Shown here in pieces: positions 7,177-17,251 of a DNA stretch of 64,000 nucleotides. The DNA lies in the NCBI RefSeq assembly GCF_900143025.1, contig NZ_FRCT01000012.1, forward strand, positions 1-64,000, written 5' to 3'. Within the stretch, counting starts at the first letter, position 1. The number at the start of each line of letters is the position of its first letter. The notes under the pieces are model-generated. The model did not search any database, was not told the DNA's origin, and worked only from the letters and a program-made list of their open reading frames with translations. This DNA is from Ruminococcus flavefaciens. GTDB lineage: Bacteria; Bacillota; Clostridia; Oscillospirales; Ruminococcaceae. The translations under genes and the position numbers were made by a program.

Positions 7177-8759
7177 TTATTTCTTCTCCTTAACAGTACG
7201 ATAACACCAACAGCAGCAACGATGAATGGGATCACCCATACAACGATTACCTTTATTACCTTTGCTTCCGTTTTAGATGCAGAGATATATGACTGCTGAA
7301 GTGCCTTGTCAGGAATTATAACGCCGTTTTCCTTGCCTGTCATGGTATTGATGATATTAAGGATAACGTTACCGTTATTGTATGCCGAGCTCTGTGTAAG
7401 GTAAGTGCCGTTTGTGATAGCAGAGCTTCCTATAACAAGTACGCTGCTTGACATTGACTTGAACTGCTCATTGCGCTGCTTCTGTGAACGTACTACAACA
7501 GCTCTTGCGCCTTCCTTGCCTGTAACAGTCTGCATATCCTTCATATCGACTGTATATGACTCGTCGCAGGATTTAAGGACTTCTTTTACAACGTCCTCAT
7601 TGTTCTTTTTCAGAACTGTTATCTCTCTTGAGAAAGGTGCAATGACAGGAAGCTTCTCGTTAGGGAGCTTGCCAACAGAATCAGGATCATTTACATTGAC
7701 ATAGATATTTGATGCATACGTCTCGGCATTTTTCTCGTCGATAATGATATTGCTTTCGATCTTCAGACTCCAGTCAGCGAGGAAATCCTCGATATTATTG
7801 AGAGATGTTGATGAAAGATCGGGAACATATATCAGATTTCTGTCATAATTTCCGCCGTTTTTAAGGAATTCATCAAGCTTGTTTATAAGCGGCTCGGTGA
7901 AGTCGACCGACGGAGCATAGATAACAGCCATATCGTATAAATTCGGATCAAGCTCGTCTGTAGATATATCTATATCCGTACATTCATATCCGTTCTTTGC
8001 AAGAAGGAGATTCTCGAATGAAGAGATGACCTGTGAATAGGTCTCGGAATTGTAAACAGAAGCACCGTTCATTGTCTTTATGAAAGCAACCTTTACCGGG
8101 TGTGCATCTGTAACATTCAGTATAGCACTGGTAATTGTACTTTCGCCAACGAAATTAAAGGTCATTGTTGACTGATCGGGATATATCATATTCAGTAATT
8201 CATTTGCTGAGAAAACTTCAACTTTTTCACCGGAAGCAACGATCATGCTGTTATATCCTATATCGCCGTCATAATTGTCCTTATATCTGTTTATGATATC
8301 AGGATCTCCGTCCATATTAACATATTTTACGTTGACGCTGCCTTCTCCCTGTGCTGCATAAAGCGAGTATTTATCTATCAGCTCAGGGATAATTTCAAAA
8401 GGTATCTCTATTGCTATTCCTTGACTGGCATAACCCTCTTCTATTTCGTTTCCCTTTTTCACGAAATAGTCTCTATCGCAGGTAAAAACGATATCAACGT
8501 CCTTTTTGAGCGATTTCATTGCGTTTATCGACTGCTCTGTAAGCTCGTATCTGTTATCGGGAGTGATATCAAACTTCATAGGCTTGCGCTTAGCGATCAG
8601 ACCTAACATGATGTTGAGCACAACGACTATAGCAACAACGAGAACAATAGTAACATAGAACATAGTGCCGTATTTCAGCTTCTTGTGATTATTTTTTGAA
8701 GTCTCTGCGGTCTCCTCTGTTCCCATTACCTGTGACTCGTCAGTATCTTTTATACTCAT
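7173..8759 (-). CDS. GldG-like ABC-associated substrate-binding/auxiliary protein
   Basis: 528 residues. There is a cytoplasmic N-terminus of about 30 residues, one helix (about 31-54), a large extracytoplasmic domain and a C-terminal helix followed by RRRNK. The extracytoplasmic part matches the ABC-transporter auxiliary (GldG/DUF7088 type) fold as far as pattern shows: an early 'FDITPDNRYELTEQSI' segment is typical. In Bacteroidetes GldG works with GldA and GldF; in Firmicutes these sets are not tied to gliding. It lies between the permease and the DUF4340 gene. Confidence 0.82.
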   Translation of the reverse strand: MSIKDTDESQVMGTEETAETSKNNHKKLKYGTMFYVTIVLVVAIVVVLNIMLGLIAKRKPMKFDITPDNRYELTEQSINAMKSLKKDVDIVFTCDRDYFVKKGNEIEEGYASQGIAIEIPFEIIPELIDKYSLYAAQGEGSVNVKYVNMDGDPDIINRYKDNYDGDIGYNSMIVASGEKVEVFSANELLNMIYPDQSTMTFNFVGESTITSAILNVTDAHPVKVAFIKTMNGASVYNSETYSQVISSFENLLLAKNGYECTDIDISTDELDPNLYDMAVIYAPSVDFTEPLINKLDEFLKNGGNYDRNLIYVPDLSSTSLNNIEDFLADWSLKIESNIIIDEKNAETYASNIYVNVNDPDSVGKLPNEKLPVIAPFSREITVLKKNNEDVVKEVLKSCDESYTVDMKDMQTVTGKEGARAVVVRSQKQRNEQFKSMSSSVLVIGSSAITNGTYLTQSSAYNNGNVILNIINTMTGKENGVIIPDKALQQSYISASKTEAKVIKVIVVWVIPFIVAAVGVIVLLRRRNK

Positions 8760-8788
8760 CTGTAATCAAAACCTTCCTTTCATATAGC

Positions 8789-9508
8789 TCAGCTCCAGCG
8801 TCTCTTCTCAAGCACCTTTACGGTAAAGAAATTGAAGAGAAAAGCTGCGCTGACAAAGAATAATACACTGGTGAGACTGAATATTCCCCTTGTAAATTCA
8901 ATGTATCTTGAATAGAAGGCTATTGAAGTAACTACCTTATAAATGCTCCTCTCGAACCAGTTTCCGTTTGCAAAGCCTGATACCAGCATCTCCGAAAGGT
9001 ACATAACAAAGAGAAGCACAAGACTTACAACAGCAGAAGCCATCTGATTCTCGGTAAGTGAGGATACGAATAATCCCACAGCTATAAAAGCTGCACCGAG
9101 GAAAAGCATAGCAAAATAGTTGCCAAAAAGCGGAGTCCACGCCACTTCACCTAAATAATTCAGAATGAATGCGTATATGAATATGATAGACTCGGCAATG
9201 ATATACAGCGTAAGAGCTGCAAAGTATTTTCCGAGAACTATGTCCCAAAGGCTTATAGGGGCTGTAAGAAGTCCCTGATCTGTCTTGTTCTTCTTTTCCT
9301 CACTGAGAAGCTTCATTGTGAGTACAGGGATAAGACAAAGCACCACAAGGAACATGGAACCGAACATACCCGAAACATTCGATGTATATAACATTATATT
9401 TCCGGTATAGAAGAATATACCCGAAACCAGCCAGAACACAGCAAGAAATACATAAGCTATGCCCGATGTAAAGAATGCGCCCATTTCGCGCCTGTAAATA
9501 GCTGACAT
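8789..9508 (-). CDS. ABC-2 family permease (GldF-like)
   Basis: 239 residues with six predicted helices and the ABC-2 loop 'LLSEEKKNKTDQGLLTAPIS' between helices 2 and 3, a hallmark of GldF/NosY-type permeases. It starts 'MSAIYRREMGAFFTSGIAY', also typical. The ATG overlaps the stop of the ATPase gene (TAATG), with GAGG upstream, so translation is coupled. It should dimerise or pair with the GldG-like protein to form the membrane part of the transporter. Confidence 0.88.
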   Translation of the reverse strand: MSAIYRREMGAFFTSGIAYVFLAVFWLVSGIFFYTGNIMLYTSNVSGMFGSMFLVVLCLIPVLTMKLLSEEKKNKTDQGLLTAPISLWDIVLGKYFAALTLYIIAESIIFIYAFILNYLGEVAWTPLFGNYFAMLFLGAAFIAVGLFVSSLTENQMASAVVSLVLLFVMYLSEMLVSGFANGNWFERSIYKVVTSIAFYSRYIEFTRGIFSLTSVLFFVSAAFLFNFFTVKVLEKRRWS

Positions 9509-10602
9509 TATTCCTCACCTCCGTTGCTTTCCTTGCTGTCCTCAGCTTTTTCGTCATCGCTTTCCTGAACAGCTTTGAGCTTGCCGTTCGGAGTCCTCTT
9601 TATAGCTATCTTAGGCTTTGAACCGCTCTTCTCGCTTCTCTGACCGCCTACTCCGTCGCTCATAGTGATCTTGAGGAATATATCCTCGAGAGTAAGGTCT
9701 GAAAGCTGGAGCATAAGGATATTCCAGCCCTTTTCGGCACAGAGCTTGTTGAGATCACGGCGGATATCAGTCTTGCCGTCTGTCTCGATGTCGTAATCAT
9801 AGATGCCCTTTTCACGCTCCATGTCAGCACGGACATACTTTACGCCGCTGATAGTCTTGATAGCATCTGATATCTCGCGCTTGTCATCGGCGGTATGGGT
9901 AGTACCCTCGATACGAAGCACCATTTTGTGCTCGTTTGTGATATTTCTTGCGATCTCATCAGCTGTACCGTTGGCAGCCACCTCGCCCTTGTTGATAATG
10001 ATGATCCTGTCACAGACAGCCTGTATCTCGGGGAGGATATGAGATGAAAGGATAACAGTATGTGTTTTTCCAAGCTTCTTGATAAGTGTTCTTATCTCGA
10101 TTATCTGGCTCGGGTCAAGACCAACTGTAGGCTCGTCGAGAATGAGCACAGGCGGTCTGTTGATAAGAGCCTGAGCAAGACCTACTCTCTGACGATAACC
10201 CTTTGACAGGTTCTTGATGATCCTGTGTCTTACGTCCGTTATCATGCAGCGGGCGCAGATATCCTTTAAATGTGCCTTTCTCGGGAGCTTGCACTTTTTG
10301 AGATCGTACATGAAATTGAGATAGGCATCAACGGTCATATCCACATAAAGCGGCGGTATTTCTGGAAGATAGCCTATCTTAGCCTTAGCTGCCTTAGGAT
10401 CTTCGAGAATATCCGTACCGTCAATGAGTATCTCTCCCGATGTAGACGATATATATCCTGTCAGCATATTCATGGTCGTGGACTTTCCTGCACCGTTAGG
10501 TCCAAGAAATCCGAGTATCTCACCCTTTTCGACCTTGAAGCTGATATTGTTTACGGCTGTTTTCGAGCCGTATTTCTTAGTAAGGTTTTTGACCTCGATC
10601 AT
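9508..10602 (-). CDS. ABC transporter ATP-binding protein (GldA-like)
   Basis: 364 residues, longer than a bare 240-residue ATPase. It has Walker A GPNGAGKST (about 35-43), signature LSKGYRQRVGLAQAL (about 133-147), Walker B LILDEPT and a switch histidine in SSHIL. The extra C-terminus has an accessory beta domain followed by a charged Lys/Glu/Ser tail of about 50 residues. AAGGAG lies 10 bases before the ATG. It is the first gene of the operon and energises the permease at 8789-9508. The charged tail is unusual and of unknown role. Confidence 0.92.
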   Translation of the reverse strand: MIEVKNLTKKYGSKTAVNNISFKVEKGEILGFLGPNGAGKSTTMNMLTGYISSTSGEILIDGTDILEDPKAAKAKIGYLPEIPPLYVDMTVDAYLNFMYDLKKCKLPRKAHLKDICARCMITDVRHRIIKNLSKGYRQRVGLAQALINRPPVLILDEPTVGLDPSQIIEIRTLIKKLGKTHTVILSSHILPEIQAVCDRIIIINKGEVAANGTADEIARNITNEHKMVLRIEGTTHTADDKREISDAIKTISGVKYVRADMEREKGIYDYDIETDGKTDIRRDLNKLCAEKGWNILMLQLSDLTLEDIFLKITMSDGVGGQRSEKSGSKPKIAIKRTPNGKLKAVQESDDEKAEDSKESNGGEE

Positions 10603-10721
10603 TGGGTTTTACACTCCTTATTATAATAATTCAGAGGTTTCGCGGCAGAATGAGCCGCATTTTCAGCAATATCTATAGTAATACTTATTTGTGATAGCAA
10701 AATGAAAGCAGTGCGAATTTT

Positions 10722-11606
10722 TCAGGAGATATTGACAGCCGTCTGTATATCGGCATTTATCTGCGCTTTCAGCTCATCAAGTGAGCCGAATTTCATTTCG
10801 GGACGGATAAAGCTGTTAAAGCTTACATCTATATTTTTCCCGTAAAGGTCGCCGCTGTAGCCGATGATATGGGTCTCCGCAAGAGGTCTGCGAACGCCCT
10901 CTATAGTAGGCTTTACGCCCACATTCGTAACCGACGGGAGTACCCTTCCGCCCACATTAGTGAAGGTAGAATACACACCGTATCTCGGCACAAGCTGTCC
11001 CTCCGCAAAATCCTGATTGATTGTTGGAAAATCTATAGTCCTGCCGATGTGATTGCCGTCTGTGACCTTCGCACTTATAAAGTAGGCAGAGCCAAGCAGT
11101 TCATTTGCAGCAGCAATATCACCGCTGAGCAGAAGCTCTCTTATATGGCTGGACGATACGACGCTGCCGCCGTATTCAACTGCGCCGACTACCTCCACTT
11201 CAAAGCCGAAACGCTTTCCGAAGCAGGTAAGCTCCTGCGCTCCGCAGGCAGCATTTTTTCCGAATTTAAAATCGTCGCCGCAGCACACATGAGCAGCATG
11301 AAGCTGCTTGCAGAGTATCTCCTCCGCAAATTCTTCACCGCTGAGACCGCAAATGCTATCAAAACGCGGACTTACGATATCGTCCACGCCTATCTGCTCG
11401 TAAAGAAGTATCTCCTTTTCTGTCCTTGTGTAGATATAACCCGAAGTGCCGCCTGTTTTTCTCAGGGCGCACTCAGGCTCAAAGGTGAACACCACAGCCG
11501 AAAGACCGTTTTCACGCTGAGCCTCAGCCGCAGCTATCACAGCCCTGTGACCTAAGTGTACACCGTCAAAAAGACCTAAAGCAACAGCCGTTCTTTTATT
11601 CGTCAT
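10722..11606 (-). CDS. ribF: Bifunctional riboflavin kinase / FAD synthetase
   Basis: 294 residues, the usual size. The N-terminal FAD synthetase has the nucleotidyltransferase motif GLFDGVHLGHRAVI (about 12-25). The C-terminal flavokinase has DFPTIN and the PRYGVY loop. It makes FMN and FAD from riboflavin in the cytoplasm. It is the last gene of the rimP-nusA-infB operon, five bases after truB, an arrangement shared by many Firmicutes. Confidence 0.96.
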   Translation of the reverse strand: MTNKRTAVALGLFDGVHLGHRAVIAAAEAQRENGLSAVVFTFEPECALRKTGGTSGYIYTRTEKEILLYEQIGVDDIVSPRFDSICGLSGEEFAEEILCKQLHAAHVCCGDDFKFGKNAACGAQELTCFGKRFGFEVEVVGAVEYGGSVVSSSHIRELLLSGDIAAANELLGSAYFISAKVTDGNHIGRTIDFPTINQDFAEGQLVPRYGVYSTFTNVGGRVLPSVTNVGVKPTIEGVRRPLAETHIIGYSGDLYGKNIDVSFNSFIRPEMKFGSLDELKAQINADIQTAVNIS

Positions 11607-11610
11607 GCCG

Positions 11611-12504
11611 TCACCCTAAATTCTTTCCCACACGAAGGATACCGCCCTCACGGTCGGCAAAGGCAGTACCGATAAAGCCGCCGTCAAAGCCGTACACTCC
11701 GTAGCAGTCCGCATCATCGCGTACATTGCGGAGCTTTGAAAGGTCAAGCTTTACGCCGTTTCTGTACATTCTTGTCTGAGCCTCCCCAAGTCTGAGCTTA
11801 GGCAGTGTCTCAAAAACTCTTTCAATAGGCAGGATAAGCTCTTCAAGCCTGTCCTCGTCCCTTGCCTTCTGTATCTCTTCAAGAGTAAAACATTCATCAA
11901 GACCGAAGCCCCCCGAGGAAGTCCTCACAAGAGAGGTCATTATACCTCCGCAGCCCAGTCTTTCGCCGATATCGCTGATTATTGTTCTTATATAAGTACC
12001 CTTGCCGCAGGCGATAGACAGTACGCCCTCACGGGTGCTGCTGTCATATTTCTCCAGTACAAGCTCGGATACCTCTATTTCACGAGCCTCACGCTCGACT
12101 TCTATTCCCTGTCTTGCAAGGTCATAAAGGCGTTTTCCGCCCACCTGCACAGCCGAATACATAGGAGGCAGCTGCATTATCTTCCCCGTAAATTCGGGAA
12201 TAACAGCCTCCACGGCAGCTCTTTCCACTGCCATATCCGACATTTCCCTGACCTCGCCCCAGATATCCTGCGTATCCGATACCGCACCGAAACGGAAGCC
12301 CGCACGGTAGCTTTTGGTATTATCGGGCATTATATCGCAGGCTTTCGTGGCATTTCCCACGAAAACAGGCAGCACTCCCGTAGCCATAGGGTCAAGAGTA
12401 CCACCGTGTCCCAATCGCTTCATCTGAAGTATGCCGCGTAATTTAGCGACAACGTCGAATGAAGTAAAGTCCTGTGGTTTATTTACGCAGAGAATACCGT
12501 TCAT
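11611..12504 (-). CDS. truB: tRNA pseudouridine-55 synthase
   Basis: 297 residues. It has the TruB catalytic motif GGTLDPMATGVLPV with Asp near residue 38, followed by the KSYRAGFRFG motif. A C-terminal PUA-like segment is present (RVGKNLG end). It isomerises U55 in the T-loop of tRNAs. The ATG overlaps the stop of the DHH gene by four bases. Confidence 0.96.
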   Translation of the reverse strand: MNGILCVNKPQDFTSFDVVAKLRGILQMKRLGHGGTLDPMATGVLPVFVGNATKACDIMPDNTKSYRAGFRFGAVSDTQDIWGEVREMSDMAVERAAVEAVIPEFTGKIMQLPPMYSAVQVGGKRLYDLARQGIEVEREAREIEVSELVLEKYDSSTREGVLSIACGKGTYIRTIISDIGERLGCGGIMTSLVRTSSGGFGLDECFTLEEIQKARDEDRLEELILPIERVFETLPKLRLGEAQTRMYRNGVKLDLSKLRNVRDDADCYGVYGFDGGFIGTAFADREGGILRVGKNLG

Positions 12505-13457
12505 TTGCTGAGTGCCCCTTCAACAGCACCTATAAGGTACTTCTTAGCCTCATCAAGAGGACCGTTGATAGTGCAGCCTGCTGCCTTTGCGTGACCGCCG
12601 CCGCCTATCATCTGGCATATAGCCGAAACGTTCACATCATTAGCCGAGCGGAATGAACACTTGAACACTCCGTCCTCACGCTCGCGCATAAGGATACCGA
12701 CCTCTGTCTCCTCCAGCTGTATAGTCAGCGGAGCGAAGCCCTCCAGCTCCTCCATAGAAACGTTCATAGCCTTCATCATGTCCTGTGTGACAGCTGCGAT
12801 AGCAAGCTTGCCGCCGAGGCAGTACTCCATGAGCTCATTGACCTTTGCTTCAAGCTTCAGTCTGCCCATAGACTTCACATCGAACATATAACGGTTTATT
12901 CTTGCGAAATTGATATCATAGCTGCGCATCATCTCAGCTGCTATCTCGTGGGCGCGTGGAGTAGTACAGTCGTACTTGAAGCAGCCCGAGTCAGTAGCAA
13001 TGCCCGTATAAAGGCACATAGCGCAGTGTCTTGTTATTTTTACACCCATATGCTGTGCAAGATCGTAAATTATCTCGCAGGCAGCAGTAGCGTCGCTGCG
13101 GAGCAGAGTTTTCTCCGCATAGTTCTTATTGGAGATATGGTGGTCGATGCAGAGCTGCACCTTGCCGCCGTAGATATCCTTATAGTCGCCCATAAGATTT
13201 TCGTCGGCGATATCCACCGCTATAATCGTCTTAGGCTCAAACTCCTCTCCTGCGCCCTCGCTTGTGAGAAAATCATAGCGTGGCGAAGGGAAACCGTCGT
13301 GGCACACGACTCTGCTGCGGATACCGAGCTGTGCAAGGATATCCTTCAAGCCAAAGCCTGCACCTATGCAGTCACCGTCAGGATTACGGTGGGTGATGAT
13401 AACTGCGTCCTCGCAGTTCCTGAGAAAGAGCTCAGCCTCACTGAAACCAATGAACAT
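12501..13457 (-). CDS. nrnA: DHH-DHHA1 phosphoesterase, NrnA type
   Basis: 318 residues. The DHH-family motifs are visible in order: THRNPDGDCIGAG (about 20-32), AVDIAD (about 81-86) and the name-giving DHH in CIDHHISN (about 103-110). The DHHA1 end has GGGGHAKAAG. Family members degrade short oligoribonucleotides and 3'-phosphoadenosine 5'-phosphate. It lies between rbfA and truB, its standard place in this operon. AAGGAGG precedes the ATG. Confidence 0.92.
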   Translation of the reverse strand: MFIGFSEAELFLRNCEDAVIITHRNPDGDCIGAGFGLKDILAQLGIRSRVVCHDGFPSPRYDFLTSEGAGEEFEPKTIIAVDIADENLMGDYKDIYGGKVQLCIDHHISNKNYAEKTLLRSDATAACEIIYDLAQHMGVKITRHCAMCLYTGIATDSGCFKYDCTTPRAHEIAAEMMRSYDINFARINRYMFDVKSMGRLKLEAKVNELMEYCLGGKLAIAAVTQDMMKAMNVSMEELEGFAPLTIQLEETEVGILMREREDGVFKCSFRSANDVNVSAICQMIGGGGHAKAAGCTINGPLDEAKKYLIGAVEGALSK

Positions 13458-13468
13458 AGCAATCCTCC

Positions 13469-13807
13469 TTACAGCAGGTCATGGAGCTTTTTGCTTATCT
13501 CCGCACTTCTTTCGATAGAATTATCGGCAATGAAGGTAAGCTCGGGAGCCTTTCTCATTTTCAGTCTGTGGAAAAGCTCTCGCTTTACAAATCCTGCCGC
13601 ACTTTTCAGCCCCTCAACGGACTGCTTTGATCTTTCGATACCCTCAAAGCTTGATACATATATCTTACAGCTTGACATATCGCCTGAAAGATCAGCTCTT
13701 ACGACAGTGAGCATCTTGTCGATGCGCGGGTCTTTAAGCTCCCTTAAAATTGCTGTCATTTCCCTTTTTATATCTTCAGCCATACGGCTGTTCTTGAAAT
13801 TAGGCAT
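13469..13807 (-). CDS. rbfA: Ribosome-binding factor A
   Basis: 112 residues from the chosen start MPNFKNSRMAEDIKREM, which matches the normal RbfA N-terminus and has GAGG ten bases upstream. An alternative ATG seven codons earlier overlaps the previous stop (ATGA) and could be used through coupling. It carries the KH-like fold with the typical DPRI motif (KDPRIDKMLTVV). It acts in late 16S rRNA 5'-end and helix 1 maturation of the 30S subunit. Confidence 0.93.
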   Translation of the reverse strand: MPNFKNSRMAEDIKREMTAILRELKDPRIDKMLTVVRADLSGDMSSCKIYVSSFEGIERSKQSVEGLKSAAGFVKRELFHRLKMRKAPELTFIADNSIERSAEISKKLHDLL

Positions 13808-13824
13808 GGTAATCATTCCTCGTG

Positions 13825-14370
13825 TCATAAGCTGACGGTGAAACCGCCCTCTTTTTTCTCTTCATGCTTATCGGAGTCGGCAGCCTTAGCAGACTTTTTC
13901 GAGCCCTTCTTCGTGCTCTTTTTTGTCTGCTTTTTCTCAGCCTTTTTCTCAGCTGCCTTTTCTTCTGTTACAGTCTCATCGGCTTCGGGCTCTGCTTCGG
14001 CAGCAGCGGCAGCACCCTCAACTGCCTGTTCGGGCTCTGCAAAGAAGCCGTCGCCGAATATTTCCGCAGAAAAAGCCTCATCTTCATCACTTCGGCTGTA
14101 ATCGGGTATCTCCTCATCGCCCTCTTCGCTGTAATATATATCGGCATAATTGCCGTATTCGGGTTCAAGCTCCACATCACGAACAGGACGCTCGATGCCC
14201 ATTAAGTCATCTGTATACGGCTCGGGTGCTTCTATCGCACTGCACTGACCGAGAAGTATCTTCTTTACCGACTCAAAGAAGAAAATGTCGATAGGTCCGA
14301 AATCGTCCCAAGCCAATGCTTCATTGCAGTATTGCAGCATATCCGCCGTACTCATTCTGCTGTTATCCAT
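13825..14370 (-). CDS. Acidic then lysine-rich hypothetical protein inside the infB operon
   Basis: 181 residues from the start MDNSRMSTADML, chosen because AAGGGGGA lies seven bases upstream; an in-frame ATG seven codons earlier has no such site. The first 115 residues are strongly acidic (Asp/Glu/Tyr-rich). Then comes an Ala/Glu tract and a Lys-rich tail made of KKxxKK repeats ending GGFTVSL. I do not recognise a family. The charge split recalls disordered nucleic-acid or ribosome-associated proteins, but that is speculation. It sits 41 bases after infB and overlaps the alternative rbfA start. Confidence 0.75.
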   Translation of the reverse strand: MDNSRMSTADMLQYCNEALAWDDFGPIDIFFFESVKKILLGQCSAIEAPEPYTDDLMGIERPVRDVELEPEYGNYADIYYSEEGDEEIPDYSRSDEDEAFSAEIFGDGFFAEPEQAVEGAAAAAEAEPEADETVTEEKAAEKKAEKKQTKKSTKKGSKKSAKAADSDKHEEKKEGGFTVSL

Positions 14371-14411
14371 GAGAAATTCCCCCTTTATCATTGATGAGAA
14401 TATTGTAATAC

Positions 14412-17168
14412 TTAGTCTTCGCGGTATTCCTCAACGATATAAGTCTCGAATATGTCGCCTTCCTTAACGTCGCTGAACTTTTCAAGACTGATACCGCACT
14501 CATATCCCTCAGCTACCTCCTTAGCGTCGTCCTTGAAACGCTTGAGACCTGAGATCTTATCGTCTGCGATGATGATTCCGTCACGTACTACACGGACCTG
14601 ACTTCCTCTTGTTACCTTGCCGCTGAGTACATAGCTTCCTGCTACCATACCAACGTTGGATATCTTGTATACCTGTCTTACTTCTACTCGTCCCAGCTCT
14701 ACCTCACGGGTCTTAGGTGCGAGCATACCCTTCATGGCAGTTGTAATCTCCTCGATAGCATCATAGATGATACGATAGAGTCTGATGTCAACGCCGTCAC
14801 GCTCTGCGTTCTCGGCAGCTACAGGGTCAGGTCTTACGTTGAAGCCGACGATGATAGCATTTGAAGCACTTGCCAGCATAACGTCGCTCTCCTTAACAGC
14901 ACCAACTGCACCGTGGATAACTCTTACTCTTACCTCGTTGTTCGAGAGCTTTTCGAGAGACTGCTTAACAGCTTCAACAGAACCCTGAACATCAGCCTTT
15001 ACAACGATCGGGAGCTCCTTGATCTCGCCCTCTGCGATCTGGCTGAACAGGTTGTCGAGAGTTACCTTGCGGTAAGCATTGAACTGCTCCTGCTTCTGCT
15101 CGTGCTTTCTCTGCTCAACGAGCTCTCTTGCAAGTCTTTCGTCCTCAACAGCGTTGAAGATATCGCCTGCGCTCGGTACTTCTGCAAGACCTGTGATCTC
15201 AACAGGAACAGAAGGACCTGCTTCCTTTACGGTTCTGCCCTTGTCGTTCGTCATAACTCTTACACGGCCTACAGCAGTACCTGCGATAAGAACATCGCCC
15301 TGTCTGAGTGTACCGTTCTGTACGAGAAGTGTAGCGATAGGACCTCTGCCCTTGTCAAGACGAGCCTCGATAACAGTACCCTTTGCAAGTCTGTCAGGGT
15401 TAGCCTTGAGTTCCTTTACCTCTGCAACGAGAAGTACATTTTCGAGGAGTTCGTCAATACCCTCGCCTGTCTTTGCGGATACGGGAACGCAGATAACGTC
15501 GCCGCCCCAGTCCTCGCAAACGAGGTCGTACTTTGTGAGCTCTTCCTTGATGCGGTCAGGGTTAGCGCCCTCCTTATCCATCTTGTTGATAGCAACGATG
15601 ATAGATACGCCTGCTGCCTTTGCGTGGTTGATAGACTCAACTGTCTGCGGCATGATACCGTCGTCTGCGGCAACAACGAGGATAGCGATATCAGTGATAT
15701 TGGCACCTCTTGCACGCATTGAGGTGAAAGCCTCATGTCCCGGGGTATCCAGGAAGGTGATGTCCTGTCCGTTTACATTTACCTGATAAGCACCGATATG
15801 CTGTGTGATACCGCCTGCCTCGCCTGCGGCAACGTGTGCATCTCTGATGCGGTCGAGGATAGAAGTCTTACCGTGGTCAACGTGACCCATAACAACTACA
15901 ACAGGGCAGCGTGGCTGGAGGTTTGTATCGTCGTCATCTGTATCGTCGATAAGACGCTCCTCGATAGTAACGATAACTTCCTTTTCAACCTTTGCACCCA
16001 TCTCGTCGGCAACGAGAGCAGCTGTATCGAAGTCTATCTCCTGATTTATTGAAGCCATAACGCCCAGCTTCATGAGCTGCTTGATAACGTCTGTAGCAGT
16101 CGCTTTAAGACGGGTAGCGAGCTCGCCTACGGTGATATTATCAGGGATAAGCACCTTGAGCTGCTGCTTTCTTGCTCTTTCAAGCTCCAGTCTCTTGAGC
16201 TTCTCAGCCTCGCTCTCCTTCTTTGAGAACTGCTGACGGTTTCTCTGAGCTGACTTCTGATTTATCTTCTGCTTCTTTGAAGAATAGTTGTCGTTCTTAT
16301 GCTTGTTTGAGGTAGCCATCTGGTCGTATCTCTCGTTGTACTTATCGAGGTCAACGTAGCTTCCTCTTGTATCTACAGTTCTTCTCTGTGTGGAAGTCTG
16401 TGCTGTTTCGGAACTGAATGTAGCGTTGAACTTTGTTCTCTCGCCTCTTTCCTGAGCCTTTGCCTGCTCCTTCTTCTTGTCCTTCTTCTTGTCGTGAGAA
16501 GTGTGCTTTGGAGCTTCCTGTGCCTTTTCTTCAGCCTTTGGCTCTTCCTTCTTAGGCTCTTCCTTCACAACAGGAGCAGCCTCCTTCTTCTCGGGTCCTG
16601 CCTTTGGCTCAGGCTTTTCCTCCTGCTTAGGCTCGGGCTTTACCTCGGGCTTTGACTCTGCCTTGACTTCCTGCTTAGGCTCCTCCTTTTTAGGTTCTTC
16701 CTTCTTCGGCTCTTCCTTTACAACGGGAGCAGCCTCCTTCTTCTCAGGCTCTGCCTTTTTAACGGGAGCTGCCTGAGGCTTTTCCTCCTGCTTTGGCTCA
16801 GCAGGCTTTTCTGCCTTCTTTACGGGAGCGGGAGCAGCAGCGGCTGCGACCTTCTTTTCTTCCTTTTTAGGCTCTTCAGTGTTCTTTTTCTCAGCAGGCT
16901 TCTTAGGTGCTGTAGTCTTTTTTTCTTCCTTTGCAGCGTCTTCCTTGACAGGCTTGGGATCATTCTTTGAGTTGAAATAATCGCTCAGTGAGCTTACGGA
17001 ATAACGCTCATTCATGTAATGCTCAAGAACGGAATTCATTTCCTCCTCTGTAAGAGAAGAACCCGTTTTCTTTTTATTGTCGCCCTTTTCAGCGAAAAAG
17101 TCGATCAGTTCCTGTGCAGGGATATTTATATCCTTTGCAGCGTCGCTTAACTTTATTTTTTTTGCCAT
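14412..17168 (-). CDS. infB: Translation initiation factor IF-2
   Basis: 918 residues from MAKKIKLSD, the start chosen because GGAGG stands nine bases before it. The N-terminal IF2-N domain is followed by about 180 residues of Lys/Glu/Pro/Ala low-complexity repeats, then a second IF2-N-like segment. The GTPase domain has G1 [10 protein letters not shown]3 DTPGHEAF and G4 NKMD, and the C1/C2 domains that bind initiator tRNA end at EYRED. Length and order are normal for Clostridia. Confidence 0.97.
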   Translation of the reverse strand: MAKKIKLSDAAKDINIPAQELIDFFAEKGDNKKKTGSSLTEEEMNSVLEHYMNERYSVSSLSDYFNSKNDPKPVKEDAAKEEKKTTAPKKPAEKKNTEEPKKEEKKVAAAAAPAPVKKAEKPAEPKQEEKPQAAPVKKAEPEKKEAAPVVKEEPKKEEPKKEEPKQEVKAESKPEVKPEPKQEEKPEPKAGPEKKEAAPVVKEEPKKEEPKAEEKAQEAPKHTSHDKKKDKKKEQAKAQERGERTKFNATFSSETAQTSTQRRTVDTRGSYVDLDKYNERYDQMATSNKHKNDNYSSKKQKINQKSAQRNRQQFSKKESEAEKLKRLELERARKQQLKVLIPDNITVGELATRLKATATDVIKQLMKLGVMASINQEIDFDTAALVADEMGAKVEKEVIVTIEERLIDDTDDDDTNLQPRCPVVVVMGHVDHGKTSILDRIRDAHVAAGEAGGITQHIGAYQVNVNGQDITFLDTPGHEAFTSMRARGANITDIAILVVAADDGIMPQTVESINHAKAAGVSIIVAINKMDKEGANPDRIKEELTKYDLVCEDWGGDVICVPVSAKTGEGIDELLENVLLVAEVKELKANPDRLAKGTVIEARLDKGRGPIATLLVQNGTLRQGDVLIAGTAVGRVRVMTNDKGRTVKEAGPSVPVEITGLAEVPSAGDIFNAVEDERLARELVEQRKHEQKQEQFNAYRKVTLDNLFSQIAEGEIKELPIVVKADVQGSVEAVKQSLEKLSNNEVRVRVIHGAVGAVKESDVMLASASNAIIVGFNVRPDPVAAENAERDGVDIRLYRIIYDAIEEITTAMKGMLAPKTREVELGRVEVRQVYKISNVGMVAGSYVLSGKVTRGSQVRVVRDGIIIADDKISGLKRFKDDAKEVAEGYECGISLEKFSDVKEGDIFETYIVEEYRED

Positions 17169-17251
17169 AGGCCTGATTACCTCCAATTTGTCTGTGCCGC
17201 ATCGTTGCGGCAGTAATATAAATACGTATCTATATCAACGCATCACTGCGA

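Noticed and set aside
10603-10721. TATAAT near 10620 as promoter of the Gld-type operon
   Set aside because: It overlaps the ribosome site and would give almost no leader; no -35 is present. The true promoter was not located.
14412-17168. Long open frames on the plus strand across infB, nusA and other genes
   Set aside because: They lack ribosome sites and family motifs and follow the codon pattern of the real genes on the other strand.
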